A DNA stretch of 64,000 bases, taken from a bacterium. Its GTDB lineage: Bacteria > Bacillota > Clostridia > Lachnospirales > Lachnospiraceae. Shown here in pieces: positions 8,486 through 18,823 of this stretch (positions are counted from its first letter, which is position 1; every line of letters begins with the position of its first letter). Made by a program: the position numbers and the translations under genes. The DNA is taken from positions 1-64,000 of the forward strand of contig JAUNSO010000010.1 in NCBI GenBank assembly GCA_030539165.1. The letters run 5' to 3'. The notes beneath the pieces are model-generated. The model had not been told where the DNA came from and ran no database searches. It worked only from the letters and a program-made list of their open reading frames with translations.

Positions 8486-10105
8486 ATGAATGGAGCAGAT
8501 GCTATGGTAAAATGCCTTGAAAAAGAAGGCATAAAGGCAGTTTTCGGATATCCGGGAGTTGCAATATGTCCGTTTTTCAACAGCATTTTAAATTCAGACA
8601 TTGAAAGTATACTGGTGCGTACAGAACAGAATGCAGGTCATGCTGCAAACGGATATGCACGAGTGACAGGAGAGGTAGGCGTCTGTGTGGCAACCTCGGG
8701 ACCGGGAGCGACGAACCTCATTACGGGGATTGCCACTGCCTTTGCAGACAGTATCCCGATCGTATGCATCACAGGACAGGTGAAGTCCTCGCTGCTTGGA
8801 AGCGATGTGTTTCAGGAAGCAGATATTACAGGCGCTGCGGAGTCTTTTGTAAAGTACAGCTACCTTGTAAAAAACGTCGATGAGATCCCTCGCGTGTTTA
8901 AAGAGGCATTTCATATCGCATCCACCGGACGTAAAGGCCCGGTGCTGATTGATGTACCGATTGACATTCAGAATGCGTCCATTGCCAAGTTCAGGTATCC
9001 GGAGGAGGTATCCTTAAGAACCTATAAACCGACGGTCAATGGCAATGTCGTACAGATCAAAAAGGTCATCAAGGAGCTCGAACGTGCTGAGAGACCGATT
9101 ATCTGTGCAGGTGGCGGTGTACTGCTGAGCAATGCAGAGTCAGAACTAAGGGAGTTCTCAGAGAAGTACCATATTCCGGTCGTGTCCACCATGATGGGAA
9201 TCGGAGCGATGCCGACTGAACATCCGATGTATTACGGCATGGTCGGAAATAATGGAAAACCATATGCCAACAGAGCTATGAATGAGTCAGATCTGTTGAT
9301 CGTTGTAGGAGCCAGAGTAGCAGACCGGGCGATGTCTCAGCCGGATCTGATTACCGAAAATAAGGTTATGGTACACATAGATGTAGATCCTGCAGAGATC
9401 GGGAAAAATGTCGGCCCGACCATTCCTCTTGTAGGCGATATCAAGCATATTCTTTTGGATATCGAAAAGCATGAGTTTGAATGCGAACATGATCTGTGGG
9501 TCAATACGCTTGATCTGTATAGAGAGACGATGAAGATCAAGAGAAAACCGGATCGGAATTTTGTTGATCCTGAGAGCTTTATCGGAACACTTTCAAAGGA
9601 ACTGGATGACAATGCAGTTTATGTAGCTGATGTTGGACAAAATCAGATCTGGTCATGTGCATATCATGTGGTAAAGAAAGGGCGGTTCCTGACATCAGGC
9701 GGTATGGGGACAATGGGATATTCCATACCCGCTGCCATGGGTGCAAAAAAAGCACTGGGTAAGGACAGACAGGTAATTGCAGTATGCGGTGACGGCTCTT
9801 TCCAGATGTCCATGATGGAACTGGCAACGGTCAGACAGCATGATATACCGATCAAGATTATTGTGTTCAACAATCATTATCTGGGAATGGTCAGAGAATA
9901 TCAGCATTATACGTACAGTGACCACTACTCGGTCGTTGATTTGACGGGCAGTCCTGATCTTGAAAAACTATCGTCAGCATATGATGTAAAGTATACAAGA
10001 GTGATCAATATGGACGACGCAGCAGCGAAGATCAGAGCCTTTCTGGATGAACCGGGAACAAGTCTGATGGAATGTATGATCGATCCGATGGATCTGGTCA
10101 AATAA
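8486..10105 (+). CDS. ilvB: Acetolactate synthase large (catalytic) subunit
   Basis: 539 residues. It condenses pyruvate with pyruvate or 2-oxobutyrate, the first common step of valine and isoleucine synthesis. E47 in RTEQNAGHAANGYARV is the glutamate that activates thiamine diphosphate, and SGPGATNLITGIATAFADS follows. The FAD/central domain lies at about 190-330. The thiamine diphosphate/Mg site is GDGSFQMSMMEL with the downstream NNHYLGM. I place the start at the ATG at 8486 because GGAGAGG at 8470-8476 is well spaced for it but abuts the ATG at 8477. A regulatory subunit follows 21 bases later, so this is the biosynthetic form rather than the catabolic AlsS type. Confidence 0.95.
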   Translation: MNGADAMVKCLEKEGIKAVFGYPGVAICPFFNSILNSDIESILVRTEQNAGHAANGYARVTGEVGVCVATSGPGATNLITGIATAFADSIPIVCITGQVKSSLLGSDVFQEADITGAAESFVKYSYLVKNVDEIPRVFKEAFHIASTGRKGPVLIDVPIDIQNASIAKFRYPEEVSLRTYKPTVNGNVVQIKKVIKELERAERPIICAGGGVLLSNAESELREFSEKYHIPVVSTMMGIGAMPTEHPMYYGMVGNNGKPYANRAMNESDLLIVVGARVADRAMSQPDLITENKVMVHIDVDPAEIGKNVGPTIPLVGDIKHILLDIEKHEFECEHDLWVNTLDLYRETMKIKRKPDRNFVDPESFIGTLSKELDDNAVYVADVGQNQIWSCAYHVVKKGRFLTSGGMGTMGYSIPAAMGAKKALGKDRQVIAVCGDGSFQMSMMELATVRQHDIPIKIIVFNNHYLGMVREYQHYTYSDHYSVVDLTGSPDLEKLSSAYDVKYTRVINMDDAAAKIRAFLDEPGTSLMECMIDPMDLVK

Positions 10106-10126
10106 AGAGAAGGGCGGAGAAGTAAA

Positions 10127-10618
10127 ATGAAAAGAATCTATTCAGTTCTGGTAGAAAACAGATCAGGCGTTCTGTGCAAGGTATCCGGCCTGTTCTCAAG
10201 AAGATGTTTTAATATTGATTCACTGGCAGTCGGAGAAACGGATGATCCTGCCGTATCTGTTATTACCATCGTATCTTCCGGTGATAAAAGAACGATCGAG
10301 CAGATTGAAAAACAGCTGAATAAAAAAATTGACATCATAAAGGTCAAAACCTTTGATGAAAGTGCAAGCTTTAGTCGTGAACTGCTGATGGTCAAGGTGA
10401 AATATAATAAGTCAAACCGCAAAGACATCATGGAAATATGTGATGTCCTCAAGACTGCTTCTATCGAAGAGGTATCCAAGAATTATATGCTGATCCAGAT
10501 GTGCGATACGCCGGAAAGAACCGCACTGCTGATACAGCTACTGAAATCAGTCAGTATTGTGGAAATCGCAAGGACAGGAACTCTTGCATTACCAAAATGC
10601 AGTGAGACAGAAGCGTGA
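10127..10618 (+). CDS. ilvN: Acetolactate synthase small subunit, divergent paralogue
   Basis: 163 residues: an N-terminal ACT domain (about 1-75, SVLVENRSGVLCKVSGLFSRR) and the C-terminal ACT-like domain of the family, ending VEIARTGTLAL. This subunit activates the large subunit and makes it sensitive to valine. By eye it is only about one third identical to the second copy at 10749: the RGYNIES motif of the standard protein is RCFNIDS here. It directly follows ilvB, with GGCGGAGAAG as binding site. Two small subunits for one visible large subunit suggest alternative regulation, either different effector sensitivity or pairing with another large subunit elsewhere. It could be called ilvN or ilvH; the family is certain, the specific role is not. 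Confidence 0.9.
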   Translation: MKRIYSVLVENRSGVLCKVSGLFSRRCFNIDSLAVGETDDPAVSVITIVSSGDKRTIEQIEKQLNKKIDIIKVKTFDESASFSRELLMVKVKYNKSNRKDIMEICDVLKTASIEEVSKNYMLIQMCDTPERTALLIQLLKSVSIVEIARTGTLALPKCSETEA

Positions 10619-10659
10619 TATAACTATTGGTTATCATTAATATGAATATGGAACATACA

Positions 10660-10688
10660 TTGACATTCCACCGGAATGTTGCTAGAAT
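10660..10688 (+). promoter_or_regulatory. Promoter with embedded palindrome upstream of the second small subunit
   Basis: TTGACA at 10660-10665 and TAGAAT at 10683-10688 with a 17-base spacer. An inverted repeat, CATTCC-ACC-GGAATG, occupies 10664-10678, overlapping the end of the -35 box and most of the spacer, the classic position for a repressor operator. It would let ilvN2-ilvC be transcribed separately from ilvB-ilvN. The promoter is well supported; the operator role is inferred. Confidence 0.75.
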
Positions 10689-10748
10689 TAGATTTAATCG
10701 TAAAAAAGCTGTGGTATTCACAGCATAACGTAATAAAGGAGAAGCATC

Positions 10749-11249
10749 ATGCAGAGAAAAGTATTTCAATTGATTGTTGACAATACATCAGGTGTTCTGA
10801 GCCGTATATCAGGCTTATTCAGCCGCCGTGGATATAACATTGAGAGCATTACGGCAGGTGTGACTGCAGATCCGAGATTTACACGCATTACGATTGTGAC
10901 GTCCGGAGACGAGGATATTCTGGATCAGATTGAGAAACAGGTATCGAAGCTGGTGGATGTGAGAAACATCAAGGAGCTTGTACCGGAGGAATCCGTATAC
11001 AGAGAGCTGATCATGCTGAAGGTGAAGGCTGATGCAGAACAGAGACAGAGCATCATTGCACTGGCAGATATTTTTCGTGCGAAAATTGTCGATGTAGCAA
11101 TTGATTCACTGATTATTGAACTGACCGGTAATCAGGCTAAGATAGAAGCATTTATCAGCCTATTGAACGGTCATCAGATCCTGGAGCTTGCCAGAACCGG
11201 TATTGCCGGCTTGTCAAGAGGCAGCGAGGGCGTTATTAATTTTGATTAG
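10749..11249 (+). CDS. ilvH: Acetolactate synthase small subunit (canonical copy)
   Basis: 166 residues with the standard ACT motif DNTSGVLSRISGLFSRRGYNIESI and the family end ELARTGIAGLSRG. It is closer to E. coli IlvH than the preceding paralogue. The asparagine of the YNIES motif, in the valine-binding region of the family, is present. AAAGGAG lies 7 bases before the ATG. It has its own promoter about 60 bases upstream and is followed 46 bases later by ilvC, so these two genes form a transcription unit. Valine feedback on the enzyme is likely from the family but not shown here. Confidence 0.93.
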   Translation: MQRKVFQLIVDNTSGVLSRISGLFSRRGYNIESITAGVTADPRFTRITIVTSGDEDILDQIEKQVSKLVDVRNIKELVPEESVYRELIMLKVKADAEQRQSIIALADIFRAKIVDVAIDSLIIELTGNQAKIEAFISLLNGHQILELARTGIAGLSRGSEGVINFD

Positions 11250-11283
11250 TAGTGTTTTACTACCAATAAATCATATTTCATAG

Positions 11284-12473
<1,190 letters not shown>

Positions 12474-12517
12474 GCCACAACCTAAATTTCAGCTATGTGT
12501 CAATTTTGTGAACTCCC

Positions 12518-12546
12518 TTGCGTTAAGATTGATTTCGGACTATGAT
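12518..12546 (+). promoter_or_regulatory. Promoter of the Gln/Ala-rich secreted protein
   Basis: TTGCGT at 12518-12523 and TATGAT at 12541-12546, 17-base spacer, about 35 bases upstream of the start codon and outside the cloverleaf repeat. Confidence 0.6.
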
Positions 12547-12579
12547 AATGGTATGAAATCTACAATCGGAGGGATACCA

Positions 12580-13071
12580 ATGAATAAAATTCTAAAATAT
12601 GTACTTACAGTCTCAGCAGTATGCGTAGCAGCTGTCCTGCTTCCAACCCAGACCAAGGCAGCAACCTACGCAGAACTCCAGCAGGCTGCCCTGAACCAGT
12701 ACAATGCAACGGTAGCAGCACAGTATCAGGCAGCTCTTTACCAGCAGGCACTACAGGCACAGGCATTGCAGCAGGCACAGATCAATGCCGCCCTACAGGC
12801 GCAGGCACAGGCGCAATATAACGCCATCGTAAATGCACAGGCACTACAGGCTGCCCAGATCCAGATGATCGCAAACGGAACAGCTGCGGCACAGTCAAAC
12901 GCTGTGGCTCAGTATAATGCAGTAAAAGCGGCACAGGCAGCACAGCTGGCGCAGTATTATTCCATGATGCAGGCCCAGGCAGTCAATCAGACAGCATGCT
13001 TTACTGAGGCGTATAAACAGGAACAGCAGAGAGCCATGAATGCATATCTTGGCTATTGGGGATTGAAATAA
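12580..13071 (+). CDS. Secreted Gln/Ala-rich low-complexity protein, function unknown
   Basis: 163 residues from the ATG at 12580, preceded by CGGAGGG; a longer frame starting in the upstream repeat lacks a binding site. Residues 1-28 form a signal peptide: basic MNKILKY, a hydrophobic stretch VLTVSAVCVAAVLL, then TQTKAA. The mature part is almost wholly Gln, Ala, Tyr and Asn in irregular repeats (QALQAQA, AQYNA, AQLAQYY), ending with one Cys and a more ordinary tail, NAYLGYWGLK. It is probably a long helix or coiled structure outside the membrane. No catalytic motif is seen. The stop codon abuts the end of the convergent LysR gene with no terminator between. A homologous family is likely in Lachnospiraceae but I cannot name one. 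Confidence 0.75.
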   Translation: MNKILKYVLTVSAVCVAAVLLPTQTKAATYAELQQAALNQYNATVAAQYQAALYQQALQAQALQQAQINAALQAQAQAQYNAIVNAQALQAAQIQMIANGTAAAQSNAVAQYNAVKAAQAAQLAQYYSMMQAQAVNQTACFTEAYKQEQQRAMNAYLGYWGLK

Positions 13072-13989
13072 TCACGCAAAAGAGTGCTTTGTTATAAAAT
13101 CTGCAAACCGCTCAGTGGCATTTGATGAGATATTTGCCTTCGGAACAGCAAATCCGATACTTCGCTTTGGAATCGAAAACTTTAACGGGACTTGGATCAA
13201 TTCTTTTGATTCAAGTTCTTTTTTTACAAAATCTTCGATGACACAGGCGACTCCCAGTCCGATTTTGGCAAAATCAATCAGCAGATCCATTGTTGTGACC
13301 TCGATCAGCTGCCCCGGCTCAAAATGATGCTCAGCAAAATAAGCGTCAATATACTGACGTGTCATATTCGGCTTATCCAAAAGCATTAAGGTGGCATTCT
13401 GCAGGATTGAAGAATGTGAATGATCAGCCACCCGGATCTTTAGATTTTCCATATAGCTTTTTGTGGTCACAAAGATATCTTCAATTTCTCCTGTTTTAAC
13501 AAAGTTCAGATTTTTCAGATGTTCCTTCGCATCTTTTGGTATTCCGATAAAACCGATATCCATTTTGCCTTCCTCTAACAGCTGCAGTGTCTGGTATGTG
13601 GACTGGCAATTGATTGTGAATTTTACATGCGGATTCTCTTGTATGAATTCCTGAAGATAGGGCAACAGAACATACTTACAAAGTGTGGTGCTGACACCCA
13701 CCTTAATATGACCGCCGCCAAGCTCTGTTGTCCTGCGAATCTGTTCTTCTCCGAGCTCAATAGACTCAAATGCAATCTTGATTTTCTCAAACAGCAGTTC
13801 CCCTTCATAGGTCAGTTGAACGCCCTTGGGACTTCTGATAAACAGAATGACATTCAGACTTTGTTCCAGTTTGGAAATAGCCTTGCTTACTGCCGGCTGG
13901 CTGATGTATAATGATTTGGCAGCGTTGGATATATTGCCGCAGATGGCAGCGGCATAAAAAATACGATACAGGGATAGGTTGTTTTCCAT
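13072..13989 (-). CDS. LysR family transcriptional regulator, probable regulator of leuCD
   Basis: 305 residues. The N-terminal 60 residues are the winged helix-turn-helix of LysR proteins (FYAAAICGNISNAAKSLYISQPAVSKAISKLEQSL). An effector-binding domain of the periplasmic-binding-protein fold follows at about 90-300. AAGGAGG precedes the start on the minus strand. It is divergent from leuC, and the shared region contains a T-N11-A inverted repeat of the type LysR proteins bind, so control of leuC-leuD is the simplest reading, perhaps with a leucine-pathway intermediate as effector. Other targets such as the nearby ilv genes are possible. The family is certain; the target is inferred. Confidence 0.93.
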   Translation of the reverse strand: MENNLSLYRIFYAAAICGNISNAAKSLYISQPAVSKAISKLEQSLNVILFIRSPKGVQLTYEGELLFEKIKIAFESIELGEEQIRRTTELGGGHIKVGVSTTLCKYVLLPYLQEFIQENPHVKFTINCQSTYQTLQLLEEGKMDIGFIGIPKDAKEHLKNLNFVKTGEIEDIFVTTKSYMENLKIRVADHSHSSILQNATLMLLDKPNMTRQYIDAYFAEHHFEPGQLIEVTTMDLLIDFAKIGLGVACVIEDFVKKELESKELIQVPLKFSIPKRSIGFAVPKANISSNATERFADFITKHSFA

Positions 13990-14018
13990 GATATACCTCC
14001 TTATTCTCGCATCATATC

Positions 14019-14067
14019 ATAACATAAGGTTATAGTAAACATGAAATATTGATATTTTAATTATAAT
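14019..14067 (+). promoter_or_regulatory. leuC promoter region with LysR-type operator
   Basis: ATAAC-N5-GTTAT at 14019-14033 is an inverted repeat that contains the LysR-box pattern T-N11-A (T at 14020, A at 14032). Downstream a perfect TATAAT lies at 14062-14067 with no good -35 box, as is common for promoters needing an activator. An alternative start is TTGATA at 14049-14054 with TATGCT at 14074-14079 (19-base spacer). Confidence 0.5.
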
Positions 14068-14141
14068 AAGAACTATGCTACACTACAGATACAAAAATGA
14101 ATTTACCAAAAAGAAGTCAGAATGATCAGGAGGTAGTAAAA

Positions 14142-15407
14142 ATGGGAATGACGATGACACAAAAAATACTGGCGGCGCATGCGGGACTGGATACTGTGAC
14201 AGCCGGACAGCTAATCGAGGCAGACCTTGACCTGGTACTGGGAAATGATATCACAACACCGGTAGCAGTTCGTGAAATGGATAAAATGAAACATGATTCT
14301 GTATTTCATAAAGATAAAATCGCACTGGTGATGGATCATTTTATTCCGAACAAGGATATTAAGTCAGCTGAGAACTGCAAATGTGTAAGAGATTTTGCAT
14401 GCAGACATGAGATTACAAATTACTTTGATGTCGGACAGATGGGCATTGAGCATGCACTTCTTCCGGAAAAGGGGCTCACTGTGGCAGGAGACGCCATTAT
14501 AGGAGCGGATTCACATACTTGTACATATGGTGCTCTCGGAGCTTTCTCTACAGGTGTCGGAAGTACGGATATGGCAGCGGGCATGGTAACGGGAAAAGCA
14601 TGGTTCAAGGTACCGTCAGCCATTCGCTTCAACATCACAGGAGAGCCTGCCAGGTGGATCAGCGGTAAGGACGTTATTCTGCATATCATAGGAATGATCG
14701 GTGTAGATGGTGCATTGTATAAGTCTATGGAGTTTACAGGAGACGGCATCAGCCATCTGACGATGGATGATCGTTTTACAATCGCCAATATGGCAATCGA
14801 AGCCGGTGCCAAGAACGGTATCTTCCCTGTAGACGATCAGACCATTCAGTATATGCAGGAACACAGCAAGCGCCCATACAAGGCTTATGAGGCTGATGCA
14901 GATGCAGAGTATGACGAGGAGTATACAATCAATCTCAGTGAGTTAAAACCGACGATTGCATTTCCTCATTTACCCGAAAATACAAAGACAATTGATGAGA
15001 TCAAGGAGCCGGTCAAAATTGACCAGGCTGTAATCGGATCCTGTACGAATGGAAGAATAGATGATCTCAGAGTTGCGGCATCTATATTGAAGGGCAGAAA
15101 AGTAGCACCCAATGTACGGTGTATCGTGATTCCGGCAACACAGACGATCTATCTGCAGGCAATGGAGAAAGGCTTACTCAGGACATTTATCGAAGCCGGA
15201 GCAGTCGTATCGACTCCGACCTGCGGACCTTGTCTGGGAGGCTATATGGGTATTCTTGCAGCAGGTGAGAGATGTATCTCTACAACAAACCGCAACTTTG
15301 TAGGACGTATGGGACATGTAGATTCAGAGGTTTATCTGGCAAGTCCTGCAGTCGCGGCAGCAAGTGCAGTCACAGGACAGATATCCTGTCCGTGTGAGCT
15401 GGAATAG
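14142..15407 (+). CDS. leuC: 3-isopropylmalate dehydratase large subunit
   Basis: 421 residues from the ATG at 14142, preceded by AGGAGGT; an ATG 45 bases earlier has no site. It isomerises 2- to 3-isopropylmalate in leucine synthesis, using a [4Fe-4S] cluster. Cluster cysteines are visible in IGSCTNGR and [10 protein letters not shown], and [15 protein letters not shown] is the conserved aconitase motif. The length and motifs fit the shorter 420-residue class (archaeal/clostridial LeuC/HacA type), which pairs with a separate small subunit, found 13 bases downstream. leuA and leuB are not in the window. A homoaconitase-like role is formally possible but less likely next to leuD and the ilv genes. 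Confidence 0.95.
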   Translation: MGMTMTQKILAAHAGLDTVTAGQLIEADLDLVLGNDITTPVAVREMDKMKHDSVFHKDKIALVMDHFIPNKDIKSAENCKCVRDFACRHEITNYFDVGQMGIEHALLPEKGLTVAGDAIIGADSHTCTYGALGAFSTGVGSTDMAAGMVTGKAWFKVPSAIRFNITGEPARWISGKDVILHIIGMIGVDGALYKSMEFTGDGISHLTMDDRFTIANMAIEAGAKNGIFPVDDQTIQYMQEHSKRPYKAYEADADAEYDEEYTINLSELKPTIAFPHLPENTKTIDEIKEPVKIDQAVIGSCTNGRIDDLRVAASILKGRKVAPNVRCIVIPATQTIYLQAMEKGLLRTFIEAGAVVSTPTCGPCLGGYMGILAAGERCISTTNRNFVGRMGHVDSEVYLASPAVAAASAVTGQISCPCELE

Positions 15408-15420
15408 GAGGAGACAGAAT

Positions 15421-15921
15421 ATGAATGCAAAAGGACAAGTATTTAAATATGGTGATAATGTAGATACAGACGTGATCATTCCGGCAAGATATCTCGCCAT
15501 ACAGGATCAGAAGGAGCTAGCAGAGCACTGTATGGAAGATATCGATACATCGTTTGTGAAAAATGTAAAATCCGGAGATATCATGGTTGCAGGAAAGAAC
15601 TTTGGATGTGGATCTTCCAGAGAGCATGCGCCCTTGGTCATCAAGGTCGCAGGTGTCAGCTGCGTGATTGCAGAAACCTTCGCAAGAATCTTCTATAGGA
15701 ATGCAATCAATATCGGACTGCCGATCATAGAATGTGCGGAAGCCGCAAAGGGAATAGAAGCAGGAGATGAAGTAGAGGTTGATTTTGACAGTGGAATGAT
15801 TTATGACAAAACAAAGAATACACAATATAAGGGGCAACCCTTTCCGGAGTTCATGCAGAAAATCATCAGATCAGAGGGTCTGGTGAACTATATCAATCAA
15901 AAACAACAGGAAACCAAATAA
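15421..15921 (+). CDS. leuD: 3-isopropylmalate dehydratase small subunit
   Basis: 166 residues from the ATG at 15421, with TAGGAGGAG upstream. It is the swivel domain that completes the LeuCD active site: [14 protein letters not shown] near the N-terminus and [14 protein letters not shown] (residues about 60-73), the signature of the small subunit, then [17 protein letters not shown]. The length matches the partner of the 420-residue LeuC class. It is translationally close to leuC (13-base gap) and is the last gene before a strong terminator, so leuCD is a two-gene operon. Confidence 0.96.
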   Translation: MNAKGQVFKYGDNVDTDVIIPARYLAIQDQKELAEHCMEDIDTSFVKNVKSGDIMVAGKNFGCGSSREHAPLVIKVAGVSCVIAETFARIFYRNAINIGLPIIECAEAAKGIEAGDEVEVDFDSGMIYDKTKNTQYKGQPFPEFMQKIIRSEGLVNYINQKQQETK

Positions 15922-15930
15922 AAAAGAATG

Positions 15931-15966
15931 AAAAACTGTTCATCATAGTCATGAACAGTTTTTTTA
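15931..15966 (+). terminator. Rho-independent terminator of leuCD
   Basis: A 13-bp stem pairs 15931-15943 with 15951-15963 around a 7-base loop and continues into a run of T residues. Confidence 0.9.
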
Positions 15967-16007
15967 TGTCACAATCAAAAGGATTGGTAAATGATTGCAA
16001 ATAAGAC

Positions 16008-16036
16008 TTGAGACAAGCATTTGACTATGATAGAAT
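16008..16036 (+). promoter_or_regulatory. Promoter of the chemoreceptor gene
   Basis: TTGAGA at 16008-16013 and TAGAAT at 16031-16036, 17-base spacer, about 50 bases before the start codon. Confidence 0.65.
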
Positions 16037-16088
16037 GATAAAGGTAGCGTAAAAGAAGCAAGAGTACGCAAATGGGGGTATTACAATC

Positions 16089-17891
16089 ATGAAGGAAAAG
16101 GTTACAAAGGAAAAGAAAACAGAAAAAAAGGTAAAAGAGAAGAAGGTAAGAAACAAAAAAATCAGAAAGAATCACACACCAAAGATTATCAAAAAGATCT
16201 TTCTGGCAAGCATCGGAAGACGAATCACGATCATGTTTATATTGATGATTCTGATCATGCTGGCATTGCTGGGCACGCTGGCAGTCAAATCGAAGGATTA
16301 TAACCAGCAGTATGTAGCAGTACTGGATAATCTTTCGAAAATCAACTACATCAACACGAAAACACAGACATGGTCCCGTTCTCTGATTAATATCTGTGCA
16401 GTGGGAAATCAGGACGAGGATCAGGATGAGAAGGCAGTGATCGCGAATCTGCTCCCGTACGTAGAGGAGATCAGAAGCAACATCGGCGATGATCCGATTT
16501 ATAAACAAAATCATTCTCAGCTCGATTCCATTGAAAGCTTTGTGTCCCAATACGTTGCTTTATACGATGAGGTGATCAAGGCAGGCAACGGCAGATATAT
16601 GCCGGAAGGAAAACAATTTGCAGAGCAGATGCAGTCACAGTCGAGCTTTATTACATCCTACTGCAATACACTGATGCAGCTGGAGCTTAACCGCAGTGAA
16701 GCGCTCCAGAAACAGATCGATGCAAACTTCAGCAAGATGATCAGTGCCATTATATTCATTGTGATCTTAACGATTGTGATTGCCATTATATTGATGTTTA
16801 TGGTGATCAGAGGTACAATTGTCAAACCAATCGGTGTCTTGAAAAAGAATATTTCTGTTGTGGCAGATGGGGATCTGAGCGGAGATGAGATAGTCGTGAA
16901 TTCTGAGGACGAGCTGCGCGATCTGGCAGTTGTATTCAACTATATGAGTACCAGTCTCAAGGATATTATTAAAAAGGTACTTGGTGTCAGTGAGCAGATG
17001 GAGGATTCCATTCATGCTGTCAGCGAGAGTGCAGCACAGAATGCTGCCGGCAGTGTAGAAATCACGCAGGCAATTGATCATATGTCGGAACGAATGAACG
17101 ATCAGAAGAGTGAAGCCGGAGACATCATGGGACAGGTAGATGAGATGGATTCCATCTCAGATAATATTGCCAATAAAGTAGAACGTATCGCAGGCAATGC
17201 AGATCTGGCAATGCAGAATGCCATGAACGGCAATCAGGCGATTGAAACATATATGAAGCAGCTTGCAAGTCTGAACGATGTGATGCAGGAGGTCTCCGGA
17301 ATTGCAGGAGTACTGGGTCAGAACGCAGAAGAGATGAATCATATCCTGAACTCCATTACATCCATTTCTTCACAGACCAATCTGCTGTCATTGAATGCGT
17401 CGATTGAAGCAGCAAGAGCAGGTGAAGCTGGTAAAGGCTTTGCGGTGGTTGCCATGGAGATCAGAAAGCTGGCTGAGGACACACACGAGTCGGCAGGCAA
17501 AATCGGTGTCATCATAGAGGGCGTACAGAATAATGCCATCGATATGTCAAAGAAGATGGAAGAGGGATTACTGCAGCTGCAAAAGGGTAATGAGATCGCA
17601 AAGGCAACGCGAGACAGCTTTGTGGAGATCAAGGATGGAACAAATGTTGTCAATCAGGATATCAAGAGCATGCTGGAGGATCTGAAGACGCTTGAAAACG
17701 TATCAAAACAGGTCGGAGCAAACATTGAAAAGATACATCATGCAATTGATGAAAATGCTGATGGAACAGAAGCAATTGCAGCAACCGTTACAGAGCAGTC
17801 TGCAAATCTGCAGGAAGTTTCGGATGTGGCTGAAAGCCTTGCTTCTATGTCCACGGATCTGCGCAGATTGGTAGAGGAATTTAAACTGTAA
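16089..17891 (+). CDS. Methyl-accepting chemotaxis protein (membrane receptor)
   Basis: 600 residues. A strongly Lys-rich cytoplasmic stretch of about 37 residues precedes the first membrane helix ([19 protein letters not shown]). An extracytoplasmic domain of about 160 residues, probably a four-helix bundle, follows, then a second membrane helix near 218-240. After that come HAMP ([20 protein letters not shown]) and a long coiled signalling domain whose tip reads [32 protein letters not shown]. The ligand is unknown. It should signal through CheW/CheA, though no che or flagellar genes are in the window. The unusually basic N-terminal tail may interact with the membrane or nucleic acid; this is speculation. 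Confidence 0.93.
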   Translation: MKEKVTKEKKTEKKVKEKKVRNKKIRKNHTPKIIKKIFLASIGRRITIMFILMILIMLALLGTLAVKSKDYNQQYVAVLDNLSKINYINTKTQTWSRSLINICAVGNQDEDQDEKAVIANLLPYVEEIRSNIGDDPIYKQNHSQLDSIESFVSQYVALYDEVIKAGNGRYMPEGKQFAEQMQSQSSFITSYCNTLMQLELNRSEALQKQIDANFSKMISAIIFIVILTIVIAIILMFMVIRGTIVKPIGVLKKNISVVADGDLSGDEIVVNSEDELRDLAVVFNYMSTSLKDIIKKVLGVSEQMEDSIHAVSESAAQNAAGSVEITQAIDHMSERMNDQKSEAGDIMGQVDEMDSISDNIANKVERIAGNADLAMQNAMNGNQAIETYMKQLASLNDVMQEVSGIAGVLGQNAEEMNHILNSITSISSQTNLLSLNASIEAARAGEAGKGFAVVAMEIRKLAEDTHESAGKIGVIIEGVQNNAIDMSKKMEEGLLQLQKGNEIAKATRDSFVEIKDGTNVVNQDIKSMLEDLKTLENVSKQVGANIEKIHHAIDENADGTEAIAATVTEQSANLQEVSDVAESLASMSTDLRRLVEEFKL

Positions 17892-17894
17892 TCA

Positions 17895-18269
17895 ATGAGT
17901 ATGAAAAAGTGGGACTGGATTTTATTTGCCGGAGCAGTATGTATTGCAATCCTGATGCTGATGTTGTTCAGCTATGGCCGTGAGGACGGAGCCTATGTCA
18001 TTGTATCCGTGAACGGGTCTGAGACTGCAAGATATGCTCTGTCTGAGGAAATGACAGAAGATATTCAGGGCATGAAAAACGGACATGTGCAGCTCGTGAT
18101 CCACGATGGAGAGGCAGATGTAACTGAGGCTTCATGCCCTGATAAATTATGTGTTCATCAGGCAAAGATATCAAAGTCAGGAGAGATGATCGTATGTCTT
18201 CCGAACAGAATCGTAATCAGCATTGCCGGTGATCGAAGCACCATGGATTTGGATGCTGTAACGAACTAG
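17895..18269 (+). CDS. NusG domain II-containing membrane-anchored protein
   Basis: 124 residues. One N-terminal hydrophobic helix (WILFAGAVCIAILMLMLF) anchors a small domain outside the membrane. The body, VIVSVNGSETARYAL then CPDKLCVHQAKISKSGEMIVCLPNRIVISI, is typical of the NusG domain II-like family found alone in Firmicutes; the CxxxxC pair is conserved there. It is not the transcription factor NusG. It starts 3 bases after the chemoreceptor stop and is followed by a Gx transporter, a pairing common in clostridia. No good binding site precedes the ATG at 17895, so the ATG at 17901 is also possible. The molecular role is not established. Confidence 0.8.
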   Translation: MSMKKWDWILFAGAVCIAILMLMLFSYGREDGAYVIVSVNGSETARYALSEEMTEDIQGMKNGHVQLVIHDGEADVTEASCPDKLCVHQAKISKSGEMIVCLPNRIVISIAGDRSTMDLDAVTN

Positions 18270-18289
18270 GCATACAGAATGGAAGATCG

Positions 18290-18823
18290 ATGAAGAATGA
18301 TAAAGCTACAGGGAAAAAAGTAGCATATTTGGGGATATTTGCATCATTGGCAATCCTTTGTGGATATATAGAAACGTTGATACCATTTCCGTTTGGTATT
18401 CCAGGAATGAAGCTGGGACTTGCCAATATTATGACAGTCACGATCCTGTATCTGTTTGGAACGAAGGAGGCAGCTGCTGTATCCGCTGTCAGGATCCTGG
18501 TGGTCAGTATGCTGTTTGGCAGTCTTTACAGTATGCTGTACAGTCTTGCAGGTGCTGTACTCAGCCTGATTATGATGCTGTTGATGAAAAAGGTAAAGCG
18601 GTTCAGTATCACGGGTGTCAGCATCAGCGGAGGAATCGCACATAATATAGGGCAGATATTCGTGGCTGTACTGGTGGTCAGTGAAATCAGACTGACCTCG
18701 TATATTCCATTCTTAATCATAAGCGGAGCTGTGACCGGCTTACTGAATGGGATCATCTCAGGAATATTAGTTCAAAGACTACAGAATACAGGTATGACAA
18801 ACGGTGTGGAGGGGTATCTATGA
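18290..18823 (+). CDS. Gx transporter / heptaprenyl diphosphate synthase component I-like membrane protein
   Basis: 177 residues with five or six hydrophobic segments. The stretch FPFGIPGMKLGLANIMTV and the following VRILVVSMLFGSLYSMLYSLAG are characteristic of the Hpre_diP_synt_I/Gx transporter family (related to the substrate-binding subunits of vitamin transporters). The family is named after a proposed role in heptaprenyl diphosphate synthesis, but its membrane topology suits transport better. It follows the NusG-II gene by 20 bases and overlaps ruvA by 4 bases, so translation may be coupled. The substrate cannot be read from the sequence. Confidence 0.8.
   Translation: MKNDKATGKKVAYLGIFASLAILCGYIETLIPFPFGIPGMKLGLANIMTVTILYLFGTKEAAAVSAVRILVVSMLFGSLYSMLYSLAGAVLSLIMMLLMKKVKRFSITGVSISGGIAHNIGQIFVAVLVVSEIRLTSYIPFLIISGAVTGLLNGIISGILVQRLQNTGMTNGVEGYL

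Noticed and set aside
15975..16550. 191-codon minus-strand open frame opposite the chemoreceptor gene
   Set aside because: Rich in Leu, Cys and Phe with no binding site or motif; it is a shadow of the Lys/Glu-rich plus-strand gene.
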